Source of the DNA: Myxococcales bacterium
GTDB taxonomy: Bacteria > Myxococcota_A > Polyangia > Haliangiales > Haliangiaceae
Direction: 5' to 3'
DNA: 64,000 bases
Assembly (NCBI GenBank): GCA_016707895.1
Contig: JADJGV010000006.1
Coordinates: forward strand, 310,001 to 374,000
In this document: positions 53,268 to 63,066 of the stretch, in pieces
Layout of the letters: each line of letters starts with the position of its first letter
Numbering within the stretch: the first letter of the stretch is position 1
Notes under the pieces: generated by a model
The model's database searches: none
The model's input: the letters and a program-made list of their open reading frames with translations, nothing else
Told to the model about the DNA's origin: nothing
Position numbers and translations under genes: made by a program

Positions 53268-55814
53268 TCAGCGGCCCAGCCAGATCTCGACGCGGCGGTT
53301 GCGCTCGCGGCCGGCGGCGTCGCGGTTGTCGGCGACCGGCCGGGCCGCGCCGAGGCCACGCACGATCGCGGCGCGGACGCCGCGGGTGGCCAGCGCGCCC
53401 GCCACCGCGTCGGCCCGGGCCTGGGCCAGGCGGCGGTTGGCGTCGCGGCCGCCCGAGCTGTCGGAGAAGCCGAACAGCAGCACCCGCGCGTCGGGGTGGT
53501 CGTGGAGGAACTGCACGACGCGATCGAGGTCGCGGCTGCCGCGGCTGTCGAGGGCGTCCTCGCCGCGCCGGAACCGGAAGTCGAGCGACAGCCGCCGGGC
53601 CCCGGCGACCTGGGCGGCGTAGTCGCGCGGGCACGAGTCATCGCACGGCGCGGCGTCGACCAGCGCCACCGCCAGATCGACGAAGCCCGCGCGGGCCACC
53701 ACCTCCTGCCCCGCCGGCGACAGCGCGAACGCGACCAGCTCGGCGGCCAGCGGCGTGGCCGGGCGCGGCGCGCTGTACGCGAACAGCCGGCGCGCCAGCA
53801 GGTAGGCCTCGGTGCCGACGGTGACGCTGGTCGGCAAGAGCGGCGCGGCGCCGGCCTCGCCGACCGCGACCGCGCGCGCGCCGCGGACGTAGGCCAGGCC
53901 GACGAAGCCGATCGCGCGCGGCTCCCGGGCCACCGCGTCGGCCAGCGCGGCGCTGTCGGCGAAGCGGCCCGCGGCGGCGGCCAGCGGCGTGGCGCCCAGC
54001 ACGAGGTGCTTGAAGGTGTCGAAGGTGCCCGAGCGATCGTCGCGGGCCAGCACGACGATCGGCCCGGGCGCGCCGCCGAGCGCGGCCCAGTCGGTGATCG
54101 CGCCGGTGAAGACGCCGCGCAGCGCCGCGCGATCGAGCGCCGCGATCGGGTTGTCGGGGTGGACGATCACCGCGATGCCGTCGAGCGCGATGACGTGCTC
54201 GATCGCCGGCCGCCGCGGATCGCCGAACCCGGCGGCGCCCAGCCGCGCGGCCTCGTCGTCGGAGATCGGCCGCGACGCCAGGCCGACGTCGCACCGCCCG
54301 GCGGCCAGGCCGGTGAACGCGGTGGCGCTGCCCTCGGCGCGGACGTCGACGAGCACCTCGCCGGTCGGCAGGGTCGCGCGCAGCGCCTGGCCGGTGGCGT
54401 CGACGGTGCGGGCGATCGCGGGCGCGCCCCGCCGCCGCAGGAACGCCTCGACCAGCGCCGGGGCCAGCTCGGCGCCGACGGTGTTCGATCCGCACAGCCG
54501 CAGCGTCGGCGGCGCGGGCGTGGGCGCCGGCGCGGGCGCGGCCGCAGGTCCCGAGGCCGGCAGGCCCACCGCCGCCGGCCGGCTGGCCGGCGAATCGGCG
54601 CCGCGCCCGCGCCACGCCACCAGCCCGCCCACGAGCCCGCCCACCAGCGCGAGCCCGCCGACCAGCCCCGCAACCAGCCCCGCGACCGCGCGCCCGCGGC
54701 CGCGCCCGGCGACCACCGTCGGCACCACGGTCGGGACCGCGGCCGGCACCGCCGCGACCTCGACCGGCGCGGTCGGCTCGCGATCGCTCTCGACCGGCAG
54801 CAGGTGCGCGGGCGACGACGGCGCCGCGGCGACGACCGGCGACGACGCGGTGGCGCGCCGCGATCGCGCGATCCGCGCCGCGCGATCCTCGCGGGCGCCG
54901 GCGAACAGCGGCGCGACGAACGCCGCCAGCTCCTCGCGCCGCGGCGCGCGCCCGCCGAGCACGCGCTCGACGTCGGCCCGCATCAGCGCCGCGCTCGGAT
55001 AGCGGCGCACCGGATCGCGCTCGAGCGCGCGCTCGACCACCGCCACCACCAGCGGGTCGAGGCTGGGCCTCACCTCGAGCAGGCTGGGCAGCGGCTCGTA
55101 CAGGAGCTTGTGCATCGCGCCGGCGTCGCTCTCCGCGCGCAGGAACCGCCGCCCCGCCAGCAGCTCCCACAGCACGATGCCGGCGGCGAACAGGTCGGCG
55201 CGGTGATCGAGCGCCTCGCCGCGCGCCTGCTCGGGCGCCATGTAGCCGAGCTTGCCCTTGACCGTGCCGGCCACGGTCAGGCTGGCGCCCAGCGCCGAGC
55301 GCGCGACCCCGAAGTCCATCAGCTTGACGTCGCCGGCGTAGGTCCAGAACACGTTGTGCGGGCTGACGTCGCGGTGGACCACCGCCAGCGGCGCGCCGTC
55401 GTAGTCGCACAGCGCGTGGGCGTGCTCGAGCCCGGCCAGCACCTCGGCGACGACGTGCAGCGCCAGCCGCACCGGCACGCGCAGCCCGGCGCGCAGCGCC
55501 GCGGTCACCACCTGGGTCAGCGGCTGGCCGTCGAGGTACTCCATCACCAGGTACGGCGCGCCGACGTCGTCGTGGACCTCGTGGGTCTGGACGATGTTGG
55601 GGTGGTGCAGCCGCGCCGCCAGGTTGGCCTCGTCGAGCAGGAGCTGCCGGTAGTGCGGCCCGTCGGGCGACATGTACAGGTCGGCGCGCAGGCGCTTGAT
55701 CACCACCAGCTTGGTGAAGCCGCCCTGGCGGTGGCGCGCGGCCAGGTAGACGTCCGCCATCCCGCCGCGCCCGAGCGTGGTGATCAGCTGGTAGTCACCG
55801 AGGGTGTCCATCAT
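53268..55814 (-). CDS. Ser/Thr protein kinase - TM - PstS-like binding domain - OmpA domain fusion
   Basis: 848 residues. Cytoplasmic PknB-type kinase (about 8-300): GRGGMADV loop (15-22), Lys40, HRD 147-149, DFG 167-169, APE 193-195. A Pro/Ala/Val linker, one helix (about 376-400), then a Pro-Ala-rich stretch and a PstS-type phosphate-binding fold (about 437-715; CGSNTVGAEL, RDDRSGTFDTFK), then an OmpA-C domain (about 740-848; LLFGFSDSSG, NRRVEIWLG). So ligand binding outside, wall anchoring, and phosphorylation inside are in one chain. Kinase residues look complete. It lies just downstream of a GT51 gene. ATG 55814 or 55811. Confidence 0.92.
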   Translation of the reverse strand: MMDTLGDYQLITTLGRGGMADVYLAARHRQGGFTKLVVIKRLRADLYMSPDGPHYRQLLLDEANLAARLHHPNIVQTHEVHDDVGAPYLVMEYLDGQPLTQVVTAALRAGLRVPVRLALHVVAEVLAGLEHAHALCDYDGAPLAVVHRDVSPHNVFWTYAGDVKLMDFGVARSALGASLTVAGTVKGKLGYMAPEQARGEALDHRADLFAAGIVLWELLAGRRFLRAESDAGAMHKLLYEPLPSLLEVRPSLDPLVVAVVERALERDPVRRYPSAALMRADVERVLGGRAPRREELAAFVAPLFAGAREDRAARIARSRRATASSPVVAAAPSSPAHLLPVESDREPTAPVEVAAVPAAVPTVVPTVVAGRGRGRAVAGLVAGLVGGLALVGGLVGGLVAWRGRGADSPASRPAAVGLPASGPAAAPAPAPTPAPPTLRLCGSNTVGAELAPALVEAFLRRRGAPAIARTVDATGQALRATLPTGEVLVDVRAEGSATAFTGLAAGRCDVGLASRPISDDEAARLGAAGFGDPRRPAIEHVIALDGIAVIVHPDNPIAALDRAALRGVFTGAITDWAALGGAPGPIVVLARDDRSGTFDTFKHLVLGATPLAAAAGRFADSAALADAVAREPRAIGFVGLAYVRGARAVAVGEAGAAPLLPTSVTVGTEAYLLARRLFAYSAPRPATPLAAELVAFALSPAGQEVVARAGFVDLAVALVDAAPCDDSCPRDYAAQVAGARRLSLDFRFRRGEDALDSRGSRDLDRVVQFLHDHPDARVLLFGFSDSSGGRDANRRLAQARADAVAGALATRGVRAAIVRGLGAARPVADNRDAAGRERNRRVEIWLGR

Positions 55815-55823
55815 CGCCCGCGG

Positions 55824-55829
55824 ACCGTA
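55824..55829 (-). promoter_or_regulatory. -10 box TACGGT for the kinase fusion gene
   Basis: Lies at -15 to -10 of ATG 55814 (-12 from the second ATG), so the gene may have its own promoter after the GT51 gene. Confidence 0.3.
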
Positions 55830-55918
55830 GCCGCGGCGCGTGATCGCCCGGTGACGCCGCCGTGCCGTCTGCGCCGCGCGAGCGCGCCTCACCCGCCGCC
55901 GGTGATCGGCCGCCGGCG

Positions 55919-58066
55919 CTACTTGCCGGTCGGCGGCCGGCGCGGCGCCATCGGGTTGGTCGGCCGCGCGTTCTTGAGCGCCCGGTCGGCGCGCTTGAGG
56001 CACTCGGCCTCGGTCTCGGTGCCGTCCTTGACGAACACCAGCGGCGTGGCGACCGCGGCGTCGTACTCCTCCTGCGTCAGCCGCTGGCGCTCGAGCATCT
56101 TGGCCAGGATGCGCCCGATCTTGTCCTCGGTCTGCCGCCGCAGCTCGCCCTTGCAGTACTGCTTGTAGCGCTCCTTCGGGTTGGGGAGGATCGACGAGAA
56201 GAACGCGGCCTCCTTGGGCGTGATCTCGCTGGCCGGCTTGCCGAAGTACGCGCGCGCCGCCGGGCCGATGCCGTACAGCGCCGGGCCGTACTCGATCGCG
56301 TTGACGTAGATCTCGAAGATGCGGTCCTTCTCGAGGAAGTTCTCGATGGCCCAGGTGAGGAACAGCTCCTCGAACTTCCGCACCAGCGTCTTCTGGCGGT
56401 ACAGCAGCACGTTCTTCACGGTCTGCATCGTGATCGACGACGCCCCGAACTTGAACTTGCCGGCCTCGAGGTTCTTGACCAGCGCGGTGCGGAACTCGCG
56501 CGGGATGAACCCGCGGTGCTTGTAGAACCCCGAGTCCTCGGTGGTCTGCAGCGACAACAGCAGGTACGGCGACACCTGCTCGATCGGCACGAAGTCGGGG
56601 TTGTCGGGGCCGATCCAGAACGACAGCCACTCGCCCTGCTCGACCTCGACCCAGTGCTCGAAGCCATCCTTCAGCTTGGTCATGTCGGGCGACACCCGCC
56701 GGGCGCGGCAGCCGCTGATCGCCACCGAGCCGCCGAGGTCGGTGGCGGCGAGGTTGGCCCAGTCGATCGCCAGGTGCAGGTCGGTGGCGAACATGCCGGT
56801 CAGCGCGAACCCGGCCAGGTCGGCGGTGACCTGGGGCGGCAGCGCGTCGAGCACCTGCTGGCACGGCACGGTCGGCACGACGAAGCGGCCGGTCAGGCGG
56901 GTCGGGCGCAGGCGCGGCCCGACGGTGACCTCGCCGGTGAGCCCGAACGGCAGGCCGCGGCTCCCGAACTCGCCCTTGGTCAGGCTCAGCGTGCGAGTGC
57001 CGCGATCGTAGGTGGCGGCGACGTCGCCCGACAGCGACTCGATCTGGATCGGCTTGTCGGCGACCATCGCGTGGTTGACGGTGAGGTCGGCGACGTGGAA
57101 CCCGCCGGCCAGCGTGCCGACGTCGCCGCGCCGCGCGATCGTCAGGTCGACGTCGACGGTGGTCTTGGGGTAGTCGACCAGCACCGGCTTGCCCTCGAGG
57201 ATCGGCGCCAGCTTGGCCAGGCTGAACGCGTCGGCCTTGACCCGCACCTGCCCGGCCTTGGCCGCCGGCTCGACCCAGCCGCGCGCGGTCCACAGCGTGC
57301 CAGCCACCCCGCCGTAGCCGCCGGCCAGATCGATCACCAGCTGGCCCGCGGTCGGCGCGTCGCCGACGGTGCCGCCGATGCCGGTCAACGACAGCCCGCT
57401 CCAGATCGCCAGCTCGCCGCCGGCCACCGTGGCCTCGAGCTTGCCGTCGGCGCGGGTGACGTCGACGCTGGCGGCCCGGGCCCAGGGGCCGGCGGCGCTG
57501 GTGGCGTGGAGGTCGGTCATCGCGATCTCGGTCTGGCCGTCGTGGCGGGTGCCGCTGACGCCGCCGACCGTGCCGCGCACGGCGCCGTCGTCGTCGACGA
57601 ACTCGACCGCGAGGTCGCGGAACCGCACCGGCGCCCCGCGGCCACCGCCGCCCCGCGCCGCGCCCGGCTGCCGGCCCAGGCCGTCGAGGTTGGTCGTGCC
57701 GTCGGCGCGCCGGTGGAGCGCCACGGTCCCGCCGCGGATCTCGATCGCCGACACCTCGGCGTCGCCCAGGAGCGAGGCGGTGCCGTCGAACTGGACGTCG
57801 ATCCGCGGCAGCCGGGCGACCTCCTCGGTCCCGCCCTTGGCCCGGACCCGCACGTCGCGCAACGTGGCGTGGCCGAACTCGACCTCGATCGAGCCGACGG
57901 TCACCTCGGCGCCGTAGCGGGCGGCGATGCGTGGGATCGCCTTGGTCCGCAGGTACCACCGGCCGACCCGCGGGTAACCCAACACCACCGCCAGCACCAT
58001 CGCCACCACCAGGCCGACCCCGCCGGCGAGCCAGCGCTGGCGTCTAGACAAACGAGGTCGGCGCAC
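55919..58066 (-). CDS. Peptidoglycan glycosyltransferase (GT51) with AsmA-like N-terminal domain
   Basis: 715 residues. One helix (about 12-30), a long beta-rich AsmA/DUF-like region (about 45-470), and a C-terminal GT51 domain: TTEDSGFYKHRG (508-519, catalytic Glu510), GASSITMQ, RKFEELFL-AIENFLEK, IYVNAIEYG and PKEAAFFSSILPNP. GT51 polymerises lipid II into glycan strands. No transpeptidase domain is present, so it is monofunctional, and the N-terminal AsmA-like extension is unusual. A TAAGCT box lies at -18 to -13 of the GTG. Likely functional partner of the adjacent kinase-PstS-OmpA gene. Confidence 0.9.
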   Translation of the reverse strand: MRRPRLSRRQRWLAGGVGLVVAMVLAVVLGYPRVGRWYLRTKAIPRIAARYGAEVTVGSIEVEFGHATLRDVRVRAKGGTEEVARLPRIDVQFDGTASLLGDAEVSAIEIRGGTVALHRRADGTTNLDGLGRQPGAARGGGGRGAPVRFRDLAVEFVDDDGAVRGTVGGVSGTRHDGQTEIAMTDLHATSAAGPWARAASVDVTRADGKLEATVAGGELAIWSGLSLTGIGGTVGDAPTAGQLVIDLAGGYGGVAGTLWTARGWVEPAAKAGQVRVKADAFSLAKLAPILEGKPVLVDYPKTTVDVDLTIARRGDVGTLAGGFHVADLTVNHAMVADKPIQIESLSGDVAATYDRGTRTLSLTKGEFGSRGLPFGLTGEVTVGPRLRPTRLTGRFVVPTVPCQQVLDALPPQVTADLAGFALTGMFATDLHLAIDWANLAATDLGGSVAISGCRARRVSPDMTKLKDGFEHWVEVEQGEWLSFWIGPDNPDFVPIEQVSPYLLLSLQTTEDSGFYKHRGFIPREFRTALVKNLEAGKFKFGASSITMQTVKNVLLYRQKTLVRKFEELFLTWAIENFLEKDRIFEIYVNAIEYGPALYGIGPAARAYFGKPASEITPKEAAFFSSILPNPKERYKQYCKGELRRQTEDKIGRILAKMLERQRLTQEEYDAAVATPLVFVKDGTETEAECLKRADRALKNARPTNPMAPRRPPTGK

Positions 58067-58144
58067 GGATCGGCCGTCAGCTTACTCGATCCCCCCCGCC
58101 GCCGCCGCTCACGGCTACCCCACCGCACTACCGGCCGGATCGCG

Positions 58145-58609
58145 CTACTTGCAGGTCACGGCGACCAGGTGGCCCTTGTCGCCGGGCAGCGGCCGCGCCG
58201 GGATCACGTAGTCGCCGGCGTCGACGCCGACCTTGATGTCGACGACGCGCTTGCCGGCGGTGTCGTCGATCGTGATGCCGAGGCCGAGCCGCGGCTTCTT
58301 GCCCGGCCGCTCGTTGATGTCGCGGAGCAAGAGCCCGAACTTGCCGTGGACCAGGTTGGCCGCGCCGGCCTGCTGCGGCGCCAGCGTGAGGCTGGTGCCG
58401 CCGAGCTTCTTGAACGTGTTCCACGACGACAGCGGCGGCCGCTTGAACTTCTTCTCGAGCGCCTTGAGGTCGGGATCGATCGCGGGGGCCGAGCCCGACG
58501 ACGCCTCGATCTCGACGATCGAGCACGTGACGTTGGCCCGCGCCGCCGTCGGCGCCCCCAGCACGCCGAGCACCAACGCGCCGGCGACCACCAACATGGA
58601 CTTGTTCAT
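58145..58609 (-). CDS. Secreted hypothetical protein of the sigma-factor operon
   Basis: 154 residues. Clear signal peptide (1-26, ending ARA). The mature part is small, with two Cys (near 29 and 153) that could bridge both ends, and strands LGLGITIDD and VVDIKVGVD. It begins inside the preceding stop codon (ATGA) with a GGAGG site 5 bases upstream. Probably an envelope protein under control of the sigma factor; function unknown. Confidence 0.75.
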   Translation of the reverse strand: MNKSMLVVAGALVLGVLGAPTAARANVTCSIVEIEASSGSAPAIDPDLKALEKKFKRPPLSSWNTFKKLGGTSLTLAPQQAGAANLVHGKFGLLLRDINERPGKKPRLGLGITIDDTAGKRVVDIKVGVDAGDYVIPARPLPGDKGHLVAVTCK

Positions 58610-59169
58610 ATGCCCTCCGTGAGGTCGACCTCGTCGGGTTCGACCCAGATGACCGCCGCGTCGCCGTCACCGTCGTCGTCGCCGATCGTGAAGACCGTGC
58701 CCGACCCGCCGATCAACTCCATCGACTCGACCGACGGCGGCGAGCCGGTCATGACCGTCGGCTGCACCGCCGGGACCGCGACCGTCTTGACGACGACCTT
58801 CTCGGTCGGCGCCGGTCCGAGCGCCATCGACAGCCCCGCCACCGCGCCGGCGCTGAGCAGGCCGGTCGCGACGTGGCTGCGGTGGCCCGCGAGCCAGGAC
58901 CAGATGCGCGCGCCGACCGACGGCCGGGCCGCCGGCGCCACGACCGGCGCGGCGGGCGCCTCGGCCACGTCGAGCCGGCGCTCGATCAGATCCCACAGCC
59001 CGGCCAGCCGCGGCTCGGCGTCGTCGGCGGACAGCTCGAGGCTGCCGCGGACCAGCTCCCCCAGCTCGCGGACCGACGCGGCGGTCTGGCGGGCCTCGGG
59101 GCCGAGATCGGTGGCCGGCGCCTCGCCGTCGGCGGCGAGCATGGCATCGAGTGAAGACGGCTTGGACAC
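58606..59169 (-). CDS. Putative membrane anti-sigma-type protein
   Basis: 187 residues. A helical cytoplasmic part (about 20-70), one membrane helix (about 98-116), and a short external tail with an acidic DDDGDGD run near 164-170. No HxxxCxxC zinc motif is visible, so it is not a ZAS-type anti-sigma. Position right after the sigma gene and coupling to a secreted protein fit a regulator of that sigma factor. Call is by context. Confidence 0.6.
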   Translation of the reverse strand: MSKPSSLDAMLAADGEAPATDLGPEARQTAASVRELGELVRGSLELSADDAEPRLAGLWDLIERRLDVAEAPAAPVVAPAARPSVGARIWSWLAGHRSHVATGLLSAGAVAGLSMALGPAPTEKVVVKTVAVPAVQPTVMTGSPPSVESMELIGGSGTVFTIGDDDGDGDAAVIWVEPDEVDLTEGI

Positions 59170-59235
59170 GGTGGGTTCGCGTTGGTTAGCTTGGTCGCGG
59201 TCTGAAACTATGACGCGGGAGCCAGGGGTCGGAAT

Positions 59236-59949
59236 TCAATCGGCGGGCGAATCTTCGGGATCGGGCGCGGCGCCGTCGGCGTCCGGCGGCGGCCCCTGGT
59301 ACAGGTCGGCCAGCTGGCGCTGCATGTTCTTCCGGGCGTGGAACAGCCGCGACATGATCGTGCCCTTGGAGCACTGCATGACCGCCGCCATCTCCTCGTA
59401 GGACAGCCCGTCCAGCTCGCGCATCACCAGCACCGCCCGGTGGTTCTCCGAGAGGCTGTCGAGGGCCTCGGCGATGCGCTCCCGGATCTCGCGGTCCATC
59501 AGCGCCCGACCGGGATTTCCACCAATGATCTTGGGAAGTAAGCCGTCTTCCGAGATCGCGTTCTCGACCGCCTGGTCGGTGAAGTCGACCGGCTGCTGGC
59601 GCTTGTGCTTGCGCAGGTGGTCGATCGCCAGGTTCATGACGATCCGGTAGAGCCACGTATAGAAGGAGGCCTGCCCCTCGAACTTGTCGAGGTGGCGGTG
59701 GGCCTTGATGAACGCGTCCTGGACCACGTCGAGGGCGTCGTCCTGGTTGCGGACCACGCCGAAGGCCAGGGCGTACGCCCGCCGGTGGTAGCGCTCGAAC
59801 AGGGTCCGGAAGGCGGCGCGATCCCCCTTCTGGGCGAGGGCGACCAGCGCCCGATCGTCCGATGGCACGGCCGGGGTGGCGGCGGGCGCACGCCCGGCGT
59901 CGGGGGCCCCGGCGGCCGCCGCGGTCGCCAGGCCGGCGCGCTTGCTCAC
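59236..59949 (-). CDS. RNA polymerase ECF sigma factor (RpoE-like)
   Basis: 237 residues. An Ala/Pro-rich start (1-28), then sigma region 2 (about 45-115; FERYHRRAYALAFGVVRN, VVQDAFIKAH, WLYRIVMNLAIDHLRK) and region 4 (about 160-215; LSENHRAVLVMRELDGLSY, helix-turn-helix CSKGTIMSRLFHARKNM). A usual ECF size. It heads an operon with a membrane protein and a secreted protein. TATAAC lies at -12 to -7 of the GTG. No -35 was recognised, so autoregulation is not shown. Confidence 0.9.
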   Translation of the reverse strand: MSKRAGLATAAAAGAPDAGRAPAATPAVPSDDRALVALAQKGDRAAFRTLFERYHRRAYALAFGVVRNQDDALDVVQDAFIKAHRHLDKFEGQASFYTWLYRIVMNLAIDHLRKHKRQQPVDFTDQAVENAISEDGLLPKIIGGNPGRALMDREIRERIAEALDSLSENHRAVLVMRELDGLSYEEMAAVMQCSKGTIMSRLFHARKNMQRQLADLYQGPPPDADGAAPDPEDSPAD

Positions 59950-59955
59950 GGGGTG

Positions 59956-59961
59956 GTTATA
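59956..59961 (-). promoter_or_regulatory. -10 box TATAAC for the ECF sigma operon (leaderless spacing)
   Basis: Exactly -12 to -7 of the GTG at 59949; the best -10 match among the leaderless candidates. Confidence 0.5.
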
Positions 59962-60012
59962 CCTACGTCGCCACGCCACCGCTACCGCCCTGCGCGATCG
60001 CCGCCGTCGCGC

Positions 60013-60018
60013 TACACT
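60013..60018 (+). promoter_or_regulatory. -10 box TACACT upstream of the DUF4175-like gene
   Basis: About 28 bases before ATG 60046 and 48 before GTG 60067. Confidence 0.3.
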
Positions 60019-60066
60019 CACGGCGGCCTGCGCGCGCATGCGGCGATGTGCGCTCGGGACCGCCAC

Positions 60067-63062
60067 GTGCCCGCGTACGACTTCATCCGAGCTTATCTCT
60101 CCGACGTGCGCGTCCGCGTGCGCCGGCTGTTCGCGACCTGCGCGCTGTACGCGCTGATCGCGACGTGGCTGGCGATCGCCCTGCTCCTGCCGCTGTGCGC
60201 GCTGGCGTTCGCGCCGGGGCGCGCGACGTCGGTGGCGCTGCTCGCCAGCGGCGGGCTGATCGCGTTCCTCACGCTGATCGCGGCGATCATCGTCGGCGTC
60301 GTCGTGCCGCTCAAGCGCTACGCCAGCGACGACGCGATGGCGCGGTGGATCGGCGCGCGGGCGCGGCCGGTCGCGTCGGATCTGCTGTCGACGATCGAGC
60401 TGGCGCGCGACGGCGCGGCGAGCGACGCGCGCTCGCCGGCGCTGATCGCCGCGCTGACCGACGCCACCGCCCGGCGGCTGCGCACGATCGAGCGGGCGAC
60501 GCTGGTCGAGCGCGCCCCGGCCCGGCGCGCGGCGGCGGCGCTGGCGGCGATCGCGGTGCTCGGCGGCGCGATGCTGCTGGCGTCGCCGCGGACGCTGCGC
60601 ACCGGCTGGCGCCAGCTGCTGGTGGCGCCGGCCAAGCCGTGGGACGGCGCGACGGTGTCGCCGGTCCCGCTGGTCGGCGACATCACCGTCACGCTGACGC
60701 CGCCGGGCTACAGCCGGCGCCCGCCGACGACGATGACCTCGACCTCGGGCGACTTCCGCGCGCTGGCCGGCACCCGCGCGCGGATCGTCGCGCGCGCGCT
60801 GACCCCGGCGGCCTCGGCGGCGATCATCGTCGAGCGCGGCACCCCCGAGGCGCCGGCCGCCCCCGAGCTCGTGCCGCTGACCCCGACCGCCGACGGCCTC
60901 GAGGCCGAGCTGCTGGTCAACGGGCCGGCGCGCTACCGGTTCCAGCTCGAGACCGCGCAGAAGCACCGCAAGGTCGAGATGGGCGCCCACGCGATCGAGC
61001 TCGAGCCCGACGCCATCCCGACGATCGAGCTGTACGCGCCGGCCGACGAGCTCGACGTCACCAACATGAAGCGGATCGAGCTGGCCTACGTCGCCGAGGA
61101 CGATTTCGGCGTGACCGCGGTCGAGCTGGTGTGGGACATCGCCGGCAAGGTCGACAAGAAGCCGATCGCGACCCTGCCCGACGCGCCGGGCCGGGCCCAG
61201 GGCAAGCTGGTGTGGGACCTGGCCGAGATGACGCTGCCGCCGGGCGCCGAGGTCAGCTACCACCTCGAGGTCGTCGACAACGACACGATCGACGGCCCCC
61301 ACCGCGGGCTGTCGCGGCCGTTCAAGCTGCGGGTGTTCTCGCCGCGCGAGCGCCACGAGCAGAACCTGGCGCGCCAGGCCGAGCTGGCCGAGCACCTGGT
61401 CGGCGAGCTGGGCAAGCGCCTGACCGTCACCGACGGCGAGGTGCCGCGCGAGGAGCTGCACCGCGGGCTCGACGAGCTGACCGTCGAGGCCGGCACGCTG
61501 GCCGCGGCGTTCGCCGACGACCCGCTCGCCGATCCGGCGCTGCGCAAGGTCGTCGCCGAGCTGCGCGATCGGCTGACCAAGCTGCTGGGCGCCGAGGAGC
61601 GGCTGCTCGATCCCGCCGGCAAGAAGCCGGCGCGCCCGGGCGCCAAGCTGGGCCCGCTCGACAAGCAGCTGGTGGCCGAGCTCGAGGACGACGCGATCCT
61701 GCTGGCCGACTGGCTCGAGCGCGAGCAGCTCGAGGGGCTGCTCGACATCGCCGACGAGCTCGACGCCCACCAGAAGCGGCTGGCCGAGCTCCTGGCCGAG
61801 TACGCGCGCACCGGCGACGACAAGCTCAAGGCCGAGATCGCGCGCGAGCTGCACGCGATCGATCAGCGGCTGGCCGAGCTCGGCCGGGCCCGGGCCCAGG
61901 TCGCCGAGGACGTGCTCGACCAGTTCGTCCACACCGACGCGATGGCCGAGCGCGACGTCGGCAACTGCATGGACGAGGTCGAGGCGCTGGTGGCCAAGGG
62001 CGACGCGGCCCAGGCCGCGGCCGCGCTCGAGCGCTGCCGCCAGCGCACGGCCGCCGCGGCGCAGTCGATGGAGGGCGCGCTGCACCAGCTGCGCGGCGAT
62101 CGCATGAGCGACGCCGAGAAGAAGCTCGACGAGCTGATGGACGAGCTGGCCGACGTCGCCGGCGATCAGGCCGACATCGCCGCCGAGGCCGACAAGATCT
62201 TCGAGCGCTACGCCGAGCGCGCCGACGAGCTGATGCGCGACCTGGGCAAGGACGCGCAGCACCGGTTGGGCGGGCTGGTCGACAAGCTCAAGGACCGGCT
62301 GGCGGCGGTGCCCGACAGCGGGCTCACGCCGTTCGCCCGCGAGGAGCTGGAGATCGTCGACAAGCGCCTGGCCGATCTCGAGCGCATGCTCGACGACGGC
62401 GACGTCGCCGAGGCGCTGGGCATGGCCAAGCAGGCCGCCGACAGCCTCGACACCGTCGCCGGCGAGCTCGACGCGGCGATGGCCGACGACCCCTCGTCGC
62501 CGTTCGCCCAGGCCACCGCCGACGCGATCGACGCGGTCGAGCGGGCCCGGCCGCTGGCCAAGCGCCTGGTCGACGAGCTCGGCGATCTGACCCCGTCGCC
62601 CGATCGCATCCTCGGCGACGACGACAAGCGGCGGCTGGACGCGCTGCGCCGACGCCAGGCCGGCAACCGCGATCGCGCCAAGGCGCTGGTCGAGAAGGCC
62701 AAGGGCGCCGACGGCGTGCCCGGCGACGCCGCCAGCGCGATCGAGGATCGGGTCGGCGAGGCCACCGGGCCGATGACCCAGGCCGAGAAGCGGATGGGCG
62801 GGCGCGATCCGTCGGGCGCGCGCGACGCCGCGCGATCGGCGGCCGACGCGCTGGCCAAGGCCCGGCAGGAGGCGCAGAAGGCCGCGCGCCAGGCCCAGGC
62901 CCAGGGCGACGGCGCGCTCGGCGAGGAGCCGGTGCGCATCCCCGGCGCCGATCAGTACGTCGCGCCCGAGGCGTTCCGCCAGGAGCTGCTCGAGGGCATG
63001 AAGAAGAAGGCGCCGACCGGCTACGACGAGCAGCTGCGCCGCTACTACGAGGACCTGATCCG

Positions 63063-63066
<4 letters not shown>
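60067..63066 (+). CDS. DUF4175-like large membrane protein with long coiled coil
   Basis: 999 residues from GTG 60067 (1006 from the in-frame ATG 60046). Two helices at the start (about 20-75), a third near 155-175, then a beta-rich middle (about 195-425; Ig-like DDFGVTAVEL), then a very long Glu/Lys/Asp-rich helical region (about 430-960). This is the layout of DUF4175 proteins, which often sit by MoxR/vWA or peptidase genes; their function is not known. The stop overlaps the next ATG (63063-63066), so the two are coupled. The start is uncertain. Confidence 0.75.
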
